Source of the DNA: an uncultured Collinsella sp. | Lineage (GTDB): Bacteria; Actinomycetota; Coriobacteriia; Coriobacteriales; Coriobacteriaceae | Assembly: GCA_902494375.1 (NCBI GenBank) | Contig: CABUTL010000001.1 | Coordinates: forward strand, 1 to 30,094 | DNA: 30,094 bases | Direction: 5' to 3' | Shown: positions 1 to 7,112 of the stretch, piece after piece | Layout of the letters: every line of letters starts with the position of its first letter | Position numbering within the stretch: the first letter of the stretch is position 1 | The notes under the pieces: model-generated | What the model saw: the letters and a program-made list of their open reading frames with translations, nothing else | Databases searched by the model: none | Told to the model about the DNA's origin: nothing | Translations under genes and position numbers: made by a program

Positions 1-246
1 TCGATTGTGTTTGACCTGCCGCGCGAGGACATTACCGACCGCGCTGGCATCGCCCACTGCACCCAAGCGCAGGCCGCCGAGCTTATGGCTTGCGTCGAAG
101 GCGCCCGTGCCGTCCACCACGCCTATAGCGTGGACGTGCTCGTGCCCAACCGTCGCGAAACGCTCGAGGCCTTCCCCGAGATTCCCTGCGATCGAGCAAC
201 CATTGATGACTATCTGCGCCTCATGCTGAAAGGGGCTTCAAAATGA
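1..246 (+). CDS. ABC transporter ATP-binding protein, C-terminal fragment
   Basis: This is the 3' end of a gene that begins before the window. The 81 residues seen have no Walker or signature motif, because those lie upstream. The fragment fits the region after the nucleotide-binding core of ABC-2 type exporter ATPases, including a C-terminal stretch with the sequence VDVLVPNRRETLEAF. The call rests mainly on the neighbour: the stop codon overlaps the start of an ABC-2-like permease in an ATGA arrangement at 243-246, the usual translational coupling of ATPase and permease. The substrate cannot be told. The product should be a cytoplasmic subunit bound to the membrane permease. Confidence 0.7.
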   Translation, partial: SIVFDLPREDITDRAGIAHCTQAQAAELMACVEGARAVHHAYSVDVLVPNRRETLEAFPEIPCDRATIDDYLRLMLKGASK

Positions 247-941
247 AACGCGCCTTTATGTCCGAGCTCGCCATCGTTCGCACGCTCATCCCGAGCATCG
301 CGGGCGTCGGCCTGTTCATCTTTGTCGTGCTGACCCTTGCCAACGCGTCAGATGGCGATTCCGGCATGAGCGCCGGCGCCTGTGCGGTCAGCGCAATGTC
401 GCCCATCATAATCATGAACTCGCTAGCTGGCTACGATAACCAAAACGGCTGGGAGCGTTATCGAGCAACGTTGCCCTTCTCGCGCAAAGACATTATTTGC
501 GCACGCTACCTGTGCATCGTTGTCTTCTCGGTCGTCATGGCATGCGCGGCTACGCTTCTGAACATCCTCGCCCTTCCGCTCTTCGACCCCATGGGCATCC
601 CTTCGACATGCCAGACGATCTTTGAAATCGCAACCGCCTCGGCGGCATCGATGCTCATCTCCCTCATGATGGTATTCTTGACACAGCCGCTGTTCTTCCG
701 ATTTGGACACATGGAGGCGCTGCGCCTATCCCTTGGCCTGTTTGCCCTGTTTGGCTGCGGCACCATGGCAATGCTGAGTTCCTCCAACCCCATCAGCAAC
801 TGGCTCATGTCGATTGCCGGGGCGAATCCCGATCCTGCCGTTCTTAGCTGTCTGTGTGCAGGCATCGCCGTACTTGCCCTCGCGCTATGTGCAATCAGCT
901 GCACCGTCAGCACCAAGGTTTATCGAGTACGCGATCTGTAG
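243..941 (+). CDS. ABC-2 type transporter permease
   Basis: A 232-aa polytopic membrane protein with about six hydrophobic segments, at roughly residues 17-34, 44-60, 90-115, 130-148, 160-178 and 200-222. The motif NGWERYRATLPFSRKDII, at about residues 68-85, is characteristic of small ABC-2 permeases of the ABC2_membrane_5 type: a soluble loop before the second half, with the pattern of short remaining time to a cut-off 'lPv sr' region. It would form the membrane channel for the ATPase encoded just upstream, with which it shares an ATGA overlap. Such pairs often export peptides or antibiotics, but nothing here identifies the cargo. The gene ends 90 bp before the convergent ClC gene, and I see no clean terminator hairpin in that gap. 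Confidence 0.85.
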   Translation: MKRAFMSELAIVRTLIPSIAGVGLFIFVVLTLANASDGDSGMSAGACAVSAMSPIIIMNSLAGYDNQNGWERYRATLPFSRKDIICARYLCIVVFSVVMACAATLLNILALPLFDPMGIPSTCQTIFEIATASAASMLISLMMVFLTQPLFFRFGHMEALRLSLGLFALFGCGTMAMLSSSNPISNWLMSIAGANPDPAVLSCLCAGIAVLALALCAISCTVSTKVYRVRDL

Positions 942-1031
942 CCACGCGTGTCTCAATCCACGAAGGACGCGATCGCCGCCCCTCCCCGTAAATCCGTGAC
1001 AAATGGCATATCCCCAGCGTGAGCCACCGTA

Positions 1032-2336
1032 CTACTTGCGCAGCGGCTTGGGCAGCGGAATGCCGGCGGCGATGGCGGCAGCGATGATCATACAGACAAT
1101 GCCTTTGAGCGGGAAGCACATGAGCAGCAGGCCCACGACCATGATGGGCTGGCGCATGACGGCGCCCATCGTCGATGCCGTGCAGACAGCGACGCAAAAG
1201 ACCGGATCGGCGCCGGTGAGGATGGCAAGGCCATAGCCCAGGCTCACACCCGAGAAGATAACCGGGAAGAAGTGGCCGCCACGCCAACCAAGGTTGATGA
1301 GGGCGGGCGTCAGCATGGCCTTAACAAGACCGGTCACAATAAGCACGCCGGCGGGAATGGTCAGATAGGTTTTCATGAGCACGTCGGCCTGCGTCTCGCC
1401 GGCAAACATGGTGAAGGGCAGAGCCGTACCGCAGGCGGCAAGTACCAGACCGGCCAGCATGGCCTTAGCGATGGGGTGCTCCCCTATTGCGTGGGCAAGC
1501 ACTTCGCTCGCGTGCTCAGAGACAAAGTACAGCCAGCCGCAGATTGTTCCGATCAGCGACAGAGGAATGAGCCAGGTAAGCTCCAGGTTGCCCACCTCGG
1601 CGGACTCAAACCTCGGCATACCCATGCCGCCGCCCACAAGCTGGCCAAGCAGCAGGTAGGTGCCCAGACCGCCGGCAATCGCAATGCCGTAGACCACGGT
1701 CTTTTGCGCCTTGGGCAGCTTGATGGTGACCTCGTCGGACACGGACTCATCGTCGGCGTCTTCGCCCTGGCCGTCGGCGCTACCAGCGAGCGGTGCCACA
1801 AAACCAAAGACGGGCGCGGTAAAGAGCGCCGTCAGGGCAGCCTGAGTGCCCAGCAGCGTGAGCTCCCTAAACTCGGCGCCAAAGCGACGCATACGATCGC
1901 CGACCCAGCTGCACAGACCTGCGATAACGCCGGTCAGACCGGCCTCCGGTCCAATACTTCCACCAAACAGCAGCGGCAGCAATGCCGCGAGCGAAAGCTT
2001 GCCCAGGTTGTCGTACGGGTAGCGCCCGTCTTGCTTAACCTTTGCCATCACCTGGTTGAGGTCATCGGTCTTGATGCCCGTCATCTTTTCGTACAGGCCA
2101 ATCACCAAGCCGCCCAACAGGCAAACGAAAAACGGGTACGGCAAAAAGCCAAACGGGCCGCTGGCGAGTTCGGGCGAAGAGACACCCAGCTTATGCGGGA
2201 CCTCGGTCCACAAATAATCAATGCCGTGCTCCATCGCAAAGAAGAATAGCCAGACTGCGGCACCCGCGAGTGCACCGGTCACGGCAACGCTGACCAAAAA
2301 CAGCGCTCGGTTCGTGGGTTTGGCAAGGTTATCCAT
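1032..2336 (-). CDS. ClC-family chloride channel or transporter protein
   Basis: A 434-aa protein with about ten hydrophobic segments and hallmarks of the ClC fold. GSIGPEAGLTG at 126-136 is the counterpart of the GKEGP selectivity-filter loop, and GWRGGHFFP in the C-terminal half is the counterpart of the GxFxP loop. ClC proteins move chloride or other anions across the membrane, as channels or H+/anion antiporters. Here the position of the gating glutamate (E in GxEGP) is isoleucine, so proton-coupled gating may be absent or altered. A charged linker rich in D and E at about 185-205 separates the two halves. The start has a good ribosome site (GGGAGG, 5 nt before ATG). It follows the LOG gene on the same strand after 125 bp and probably has its own promoter. 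Confidence 0.88.
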   Translation of the reverse strand: MDNLAKPTNRALFLVSVAVTGALAGAAVWLFFFAMEHGIDYLWTEVPHKLGVSSPELASGPFGFLPYPFFVCLLGGLVIGLYEKMTGIKTDDLNQVMAKVKQDGRYPYDNLGKLSLAALLPLLFGGSIGPEAGLTGVIAGLCSWVGDRMRRFGAEFRELTLLGTQAALTALFTAPVFGFVAPLAGSADGQGEDADDESVSDEVTIKLPKAQKTVVYGIAIAGGLGTYLLLGQLVGGGMGMPRFESAEVGNLELTWLIPLSLIGTICGWLYFVSEHASEVLAHAIGEHPIAKAMLAGLVLAACGTALPFTMFAGETQADVLMKTYLTIPAGVLIVTGLVKAMLTPALINLGWRGGHFFPVIFSGVSLGYGLAILTGADPVFCVAVCTASTMGAVMRQPIMVVGLLLMCFPLKGIVCMIIAAAIAAGIPLPKPLRK

Positions 2337-2375
2337 CGGGTCCTCCCGCGGTCAAAGTCGACATAGATACGTTTT

Positions 2376-2381
2376 ATTGTA
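2376..2381 (-). promoter_or_regulatory. Candidate -10 box for the ClC gene
   Basis: On the minus strand this reads TACAAT, 39 nt before the ClC start codon and within the 125-bp gap after the LOG gene. No convincing -35 box stands 16-18 bp upstream, so this is a weak call based on the -10 match alone. Confidence 0.3.
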
Positions 2382-2461
2382 GAGCGAGCGTTGTCCGAAC
2401 GAGCCAACCATCTGCGCCGCAAACGGCACCATTGGGAGTCATAGTGGGGCAGGCTCAAGAC

Positions 2462-2995
2462 TTATCCGTTGATAATCGAGGCAATCTCGCGCAAATCGTC
2501 GGCAAAGTAGATGCCGAGTTGGCGCCTCGAGCTCGAAAACCCCTTATCAATCATGTGCCCGAGCAGAGCTTTGAGGTCGTTGTAGTACCCATCCAGGTTG
2601 TACAGAATGCACGGCGCGCTCAGATGCCCCAACGACACGGCGGACATGACCTCGGCAATCTCCTCGAGCGTGCCCGTGCCGCCCGGAAATGCGATGAACG
2701 CATCGCCGAGCTCAATCATCTTGGCCTTGCGCTCCGCCATATCGCTCGTCACGATAAGGTCGTCGATACCGTCATGTTGAAACTCGGCCTCGATAAAAAA
2801 GCTCGGCTCCACACCCGTCACGTGTCCGCCAGCATCGAGCACGCTATCGGCGAGCGCGCCCATCAGGCCCGATTTAGACCCGCCGTATACCAGCGCGTGT
2901 CCATTGGCGCCAATCCAGTTGCCCAGCTCCTGCACCGCGGGCAGAAATGCCGGGTCATTGCCAGTGTTGGCACCCAGGTACACGGTGATATTCAT
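2462..2995 (-). CDS. LOG family protein (TIGR00730-type Rossmann fold hydrolase)
   Basis: A 177-aa protein carrying the family signature PGGTGTLEE at 104-112, the catalytic and ribose-binding loop, together with YGGSKSGLMG at 37-46. Members of the LOG / lysine-decarboxylase-like family remove the base from nucleoside 5'-monophosphates, best known as cytokinin riboside 5'-monophosphate phosphoribohydrolases in plants and some bacteria. The exact physiological substrate in gut bacteria is uncertain. Length is typical for the short bacterial forms. The start has a G-rich ribosome site (AAGGGGG) 8 nt upstream. It lies 36 bp after the K+-channel-like gene on the same strand and is probably cotranscribed with it. 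Confidence 0.9.
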   Translation of the reverse strand: MNITVYLGANTGNDPAFLPAVQELGNWIGANGHALVYGGSKSGLMGALADSVLDAGGHVTGVEPSFFIEAEFQHDGIDDLIVTSDMAERKAKMIELGDAFIAFPGGTGTLEEIAEVMSAVSLGHLSAPCILYNLDGYYNDLKALLGHMIDKGFSSSRRQLGIYFADDLREIASIING

Positions 2996-3031
2996 ATTTG
3001 GTCCCCCTTGTTATGGCACACGACGTTCGTC

Positions 3032-3457
3032 TTAGCGCTGGCGTCGACGATACTCGCGCACGCGACGCGAAAGGTCGGCAAGTTCGTCGCGATCGAGCTC
3101 TTCCAAATGCTCAAGATCGTCCATAAAGCGCGCCATGGTGTCCTTTTGGCGCAGCTTGATAAGCGTATTGCAGTAGTTCACCGCCACGCCCGTGAGCATG
3201 GCGATGTAGAAGATGCTGATGACGCTCAAGACGACGGTAATGGCGCGGGCAACCGGCGTCTCGGCCGGGATGTCACCAAAGCCGATGGTCGAGACCGTCT
3301 CAAAGCTAAACCACAGGCCATCGCCAAACGTGAGGGTCGTGGGCTCGGACAGCCAAACGGCCGTCGAGCATAGCAGGTAGAAGACGAGGAACAGCTCCGT
3401 AATGCGCACGAAGCCTGCCTGGCGCAACACGTCAGCAAGCGTCTTGAGCTTTTTCAT
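3032..3457 (-). CDS. Two-helix potassium channel-like protein (ion channel 2 family)
   Basis: A 141-aa protein with a first membrane helix at about 20-37, a pore loop containing the filter TIGFGD at 57-62, and a second helix at about 70-95. This is the Ion_trans_2 / KcsA-like architecture. The filter is a variant of the TVGYGD potassium signature with I and F in place of V and Y, a common change in bacterial K+ channels. A charged, probably coiled-coil tail of about 45 residues follows (RFMDDLEHLEELDRDELADL). I start at ATG 3457 rather than the upstream in-frame ATG at 3535, because AAGGGG lies 5 nt before it and the upstream extension is not channel-like and runs into the repeat cluster. No RCK or nucleotide-binding domain is present. 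Confidence 0.85.
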   Translation of the reverse strand: MKKLKTLADVLRQAGFVRITELFLVFYLLCSTAVWLSEPTTLTFGDGLWFSFETVSTIGFGDIPAETPVARAITVVLSVISIFYIAMLTGVAVNYCNTLIKLRQKDTMARFMDDLEHLEELDRDELADLSRRVREYRRRQR

Positions 3458-3527
3458 CGCGACCCCTTTTCTCAGACGTCCAATCACATTCGCTCGGTAT
3501 TGTCCCACGCCTCCCCCGCAAACGAAA

Positions 3528-3624
3528 CTAGTCATTGGGAACTAGTCATTGGGGACGTTCTTAAATGACTAGTCAAACAAGAACGTCCCCAATGACTAGT
3601 CGTTTAAGAACGTCCCCGATGACT
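3528..3624. repeat. Cluster of inverted and direct copies of a REP-like palindromic element
   Basis: The unit contains CATTGGGGACGTTCTT with an ACTAGT flank. A full copy at 3541-3562 and its exact reverse complement at 3579-3600 form a perfect 22-bp inverted repeat around a 16-bp centre that itself includes ATGACTAGTC. A truncated copy lies at 3528-3540, and a fourth copy in the inverted orientation, with one A-to-G change, at 3606-3624. The same element recurs at 13654-13705. It sits between the divergent K+-channel and hybrid-kinase genes, so it is in a 5' rather than 3' region. It has no coding capacity. It resembles the REP / RAYT-mobilised elements that are dispersed in many genomes, but no transposase is seen here. 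Confidence 0.85.
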
Positions 3625-3676
3625 GCCGGGCGGGACCGTTTAGCGGTGCAGCTGCCGGCTGGGCAGGCTGAGCTGG

Positions 3677-3682
3677 TATCCT
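3677..3682 (+). promoter_or_regulatory. Candidate extended -10 for the fused sensor kinase
   Basis: TATCCT preceded by TGG (3674-3676) gives an extended -10 pattern 34 nt before the GTG start at 3717. There is no clear -35, so the call is weak. Confidence 0.28.
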
Positions 3683-3716
3683 TATGCGGTAATGTCTCGA
3701 TTCGTTAGGATTGCAT

Positions 3717-6521
3717 GTGAGAGCTGCCGCTGTCCTTCGTTCAGTTATATATCGCACCCTGGCCGTCGCGCTTGCCGCGCTCGCCGTACTGAGCACCATC
3801 ATGCCCGCCCCCGCCTATGCCGCCAATACCGATCAGCAAGTCAAGACGGTCCGCGTCGGCTGGCTCGTCAGCAACGAGGGCTTCCAGGACGGCACCCCCG
3901 GCGAGCGTCTCTCGGGATGGGGTTACGAGTACCTCCAGACCCTGTCGTACTACACGTCCGGCTGGCGGTACGAATACGTCTCCGGCACCTTCACCGAGCT
4001 TATGGACATGCTCGAGGCAGGCGAGATCGACCTCATGCCCAACATCTCCTACTCCGAGGAACGTGCCCAAAAGCTGCTCTTTTCCTCGAACCCCGAGGGC
4101 ACCGAGCGCTACTACATCTACGCCAGGCCCGACCGTGACGACCTTGCAAAGGGTGACCCTCAAGCACTCCAGGGTCTCACTATCGGTTGCAACCCCGACG
4201 TCATGCAAACCTTCGTTGGCCAGCAATGGCTCGCCAGCGAAGGAATCGCCTGCACATACAAGGAGTATGACGGAGGATCCGATCTCTTTGACGCGCTCGC
4301 AAACGACGAAGTCGATGCCGTCATCATGAACGACACAATCTCGTCGCCCAATGCCTCCCCCATGTTCTACATTGGTTCGAACGACTACTACTTTGCCGTT
4401 CCCAAAAGCCGCCCCGACCTGATGGACGACATCAATGCTGCCATGACGGCAATCGCCCGCGTCAACCCACGCTATAACGACGAAGTAAAATCTCACTACT
4501 CGACCCAAAACAGCGGCTCATCATCGCTCAACGGCCCCGAACGTTCCTGGCTCAAGGCGAACAACAACACCATCACGCTCGGCTACATTACGGGCAAACT
4601 CCCCTACTGCAACGAGAACGAAGACGGCGAAATGGAAGGCTCGCTCGCATCGCTTGCGACGACGCTACACGATAAATTTGGCATTACGGTCAAAACCGTC
4701 GCCTTTGATAGCTACAAGATGATGTCAAAGGCCCTGTCAAAGGAAAGCATAGACGTTGCGCTGCCGGTATACCGAGATTACTGGTTTGCCGAGCAAACAG
4801 GCGTTGTGCAGTCGGTATCGTTGGGAACCATATCCCTCACCGCTATCCACACCGGCAGCAACCTGAACAAAAACCTTCAGAACATCGCCTGTACCAAATC
4901 ATCGTTTGTCAACAAAAATGCACTTGAAAGTCTGTTCCCCACAGCGACCGTAACCGAATACCAATCCGACGATGAAGCGTTCGACGCCCTCAGGAAGGGA
5001 ACGGCGCACTGCATCGTCGCTCCCAGTTCACGCGTAAAAACCATCGGTGACCGTTACGATCTCGAGGACTGCGAGACGACCGAGCTCCCTGACACCTGTG
5101 AGATCTCGTGCTGGATTTCGCGCGGAAAACCCGAGCTGTTGGGAATCATCAACAAGGGCATCATCAATGCCGGAGAATCGCTCTCCGCAAGCAATTTCTC
5201 CTCCACGTCGTACACGGCCCAGGAATCCAACACGCTTCAATTCCTTTATCGCAACCGCACCGCCATTGCAGCTACCCTCATCGGTATGTTGTCGGTCGGC
5301 ATCGTCCTGCTCATCTGGGCGCTCGTGCGCGCTCGAACCGAGCGCAAAAAAGCCGATGCTGCCAACGCCGCTAAGACGGCATTCCTCACGCGCATGAGCC
5401 ACGACATCCGTACGCCGCTCAACGGTATCCTGGGCCTTATCGAGATCGAGGAATTGAAGGAAGGCGACATGCAAGTCGCCCGCGAGAGCCGTGCCAAGGC
5501 GCGCGTTGCCGCCAATCACCTGCTCTCGCTGATCAACGACATCCTCGAGATGGGCAAAATCGAAGACCGCAAGCTAACACTGGAGCATGCGCCTTTTAAC
5601 CTCAAAGAGCTCTGTGACGATACACTGGTGCTGTGCAAGCTCCGCGCGTCCAGTAACGGCATCACAATGCAGGATAATAGTCTGCCGTACGCCACGGGGC
5701 CATACATGATCGGCAGTCCCACCCATATCCGACAGATCATGATCAACCTGTTAGACAACAGCATTAAGTACAACAAGCACGGCGGCTCCGTCACCTTTAG
5801 CTCAAAGACCAAGCCACTCGATAACGGGCGCGCGCTCTTTTGCTTTAGCGTTTCGGATACCGGCATTGGCATGGCTCCCAAGTTTTTAAAGCATATCTAT
5901 GAGCCGTTTGCCCAAGAAGGTGACGATGCGCGCAGCAAGTTCCAAGGAACCGGCATGGGCATGCCAATCGTCAAGTCGCTTATTGAACTGATGGGCGGCA
6001 CCATCGAAGTCACCAGCGAGCTCCATGTGGGCACCACGTTCTACGTGGAAATTCCGCTCGATATCGACAAGAACCCCCAGGCGCGGACGGATACGGTCGA
6101 GAAGGCACTCGACTGCTCGCTTGCCAACATGAACGTGCTGCTCGCCGAAGACAACGAATTGAATGCCGAGATTGCCCAGGCGCTGCTAGAATCCGAGGGC
6201 GTCGTGGTCACCCGCGCCGTCAACGGCAACGAAGTCGTCGATCTGTACCTGTCTCATCCCGCCGGCAGCTTCGATGCGATCCTGATGGACATTATGATGC
6301 CGGACATGGACGGTTACGAGGCAACCCGCGCGATTCGTCTGAGCGAGAAGGTCGATGCAGCCGATATCCCCATCATCGCGCTCACCGCCAATGCCTTTGC
6401 CGAAGACGCCAAGGCGGCACACGACGCCGGCATGAACGCCCATCTGTCCAAACCGCTCGACTTTAACAAGCTCAAAAACATACTCGCCCGCATCAAGAAA
6501 AACGGATCCGTTTCGCTATAG
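3717..6521 (+). CDS. Hybrid sensor histidine kinase with two fused solute-binding (SBP_bac_3) domains
   Basis: A 934-aa single polypeptide. It has a signal peptide (hydrophobic core about 14-30, cleavage after AYA near 35), a first solute-binding domain at about 42-262 and a second at about 282-486. A membrane helix (about 515-538) leads to HisKA with the phosphoacceptor in MSHDIRTPLNG (H562). The HATPase follows, with N box NLLDNSIKYN near 675, DTGIGM near 714 and GTGMGM near 745. A C-terminal receiver carries its phospho-Asp in LMDIMMPDMDG (D858). It should bind small solutes such as amino acids outside the cell and pass phosphate internally to its receiver. I chose GTG 3717 because AGGA ends 6 nt before it, whereas the in-frame TTG at 3711 has no spacing. 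There is no DNA-binding or HPt domain. The next gene begins 42 bp downstream. Confidence 0.93.
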   Translation: MRAAAVLRSVIYRTLAVALAALAVLSTIMPAPAYAANTDQQVKTVRVGWLVSNEGFQDGTPGERLSGWGYEYLQTLSYYTSGWRYEYVSGTFTELMDMLEAGEIDLMPNISYSEERAQKLLFSSNPEGTERYYIYARPDRDDLAKGDPQALQGLTIGCNPDVMQTFVGQQWLASEGIACTYKEYDGGSDLFDALANDEVDAVIMNDTISSPNASPMFYIGSNDYYFAVPKSRPDLMDDINAAMTAIARVNPRYNDEVKSHYSTQNSGSSSLNGPERSWLKANNNTITLGYITGKLPYCNENEDGEMEGSLASLATTLHDKFGITVKTVAFDSYKMMSKALSKESIDVALPVYRDYWFAEQTGVVQSVSLGTISLTAIHTGSNLNKNLQNIACTKSSFVNKNALESLFPTATVTEYQSDDEAFDALRKGTAHCIVAPSSRVKTIGDRYDLEDCETTELPDTCEISCWISRGKPELLGIINKGIINAGESLSASNFSSTSYTAQESNTLQFLYRNRTAIAATLIGMLSVGIVLLIWALVRARTERKKADAANAAKTAFLTRMSHDIRTPLNGILGLIEIEELKEGDMQVARESRAKARVAANHLLSLINDILEMGKIEDRKLTLEHAPFNLKELCDDTLVLCKLRASSNGITMQDNSLPYATGPYMIGSPTHIRQIMINLLDNSIKYNKHGGSVTFSSKTKPLDNGRALFCFSVSDTGIGMAPKFLKHIYEPFAQEGDDARSKFQGTGMGMPIVKSLIELMGGTIEVTSELHVGTTFYVEIPLDIDKNPQARTDTVEKALDCSLANMNVLLAEDNELNAEIAQALLESEGVVVTRAVNGNEVVDLYLSHPAGSFDAILMDIMMPDMDGYEATRAIRLSEKVDAADIPIIALTANAFAEDAKAAHDAGMNAHLSKPLDFNKLKNILARIKKNGSVSL

Positions 6522-6563
6522 TTTGTGCTCAACCACCACGCACGACCAGAAAGGAAGCCAACG

Positions 6564-7043
6564 ATGTTTAGGCCCTTACGTCGAAAGAAACGCGCCATCA
6601 CCGACGAGGAAGCGCGCGAACTGCTCGCTACCTGCAAGCGCGGCGTCTTTGCCGTCAACGGCGACGACGGCTACCCGTACGCCATTCCCGTCAACTACTT
6701 CTTTGACACCGAGCACGACAAGATTTATTTCCATGGCGCCAAAGCTGGCCACAAGGTCGACGCACTCAAGCGCGATGACAAGGTCTGCTTTACCGTTTAC
6801 GGCAACGAGTGGTACCAGGACGGTGACTGGGCTCCCTACGTTATGAGTACCGTGGTCTTTGGCCGCTGTCGCCTGGCGAATGACACCCCCGCGTTTATCG
6901 AAGACAAAGTCCGCCAGCTCGCCCTTAAGTACTACCCTTCCGCCGAGGAAGTCGAAGAGGAAATCGCCAAAGACATCAAGGGCGTCCAGCTCTACGAGAT
7001 TACGATCGAGCATCTCTGCGGTAAGCAGATTCAGGAAAAGTAA
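6564..7043 (+). CDS. Pyridoxamine 5'-phosphate oxidase-family flavin-binding protein
   Basis: A 159-aa protein with the split-barrel flavin-binding fold seen in the PNPOx-like / NimA-like family. An early segment, GVFAVNGDDGYPYAIPVNYFF (about 26-46), is followed by KIYFHGAKAGHKVDAL and KVCFTVYG, the usual FMN-contact regions. Members bind FMN or heme-like cofactors and act as reductases, including nitroimidazole reductases, or have unknown roles; the true PNPOx reaction is not implied. I start at ATG 6564 because AAAGGA lies 8 nt upstream and the family N-terminus begins there, rather than at an in-frame upstream ATG. It lies 42 bp after the sensor kinase and is probably cotranscribed. A strong hairpin follows the stop. 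Confidence 0.87.
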   Translation: MFRPLRRKKRAITDEEARELLATCKRGVFAVNGDDGYPYAIPVNYFFDTEHDKIYFHGAKAGHKVDALKRDDKVCFTVYGNEWYQDGDWAPYVMSTVVFGRCRLANDTPAFIEDKVRQLALKYYPSAEEVEEEIAKDIKGVQLYEITIEHLCGKQIQEK

Positions 7044-7070
7044 GTCCCTCAGCAGGCCTCATCAATAGCA

Positions 7071-7110
7071 ATATGGCCCGGGTCCAACCAACATTGGAAC
7101 CGGGCCATAT
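7071..7110. terminator. Bidirectional hairpin between convergent genes
   Basis: Arms 7071-7087 and 7094-7110 form a 17-bp stem with one mismatch around a 6-nt loop (ATATGGCCCGG / CCGGGCCATAT at the outer end). It sits between the end of the flavin protein (+) and the end of the second hybrid kinase (-). No run of T follows on either strand, so termination is inferred from the stem strength and position. Confidence 0.72.
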
Positions 7111-7112
7111 GC

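Noticed and set aside
1272..2249. Long open frame on the + strand opposite the ClC gene
   Set aside because: It is antisense to a gene with clear ClC motifs, its translation is rich in H, Q, R and G typical of a reverse frame in high-GC DNA, and it has no ribosome site or family features.
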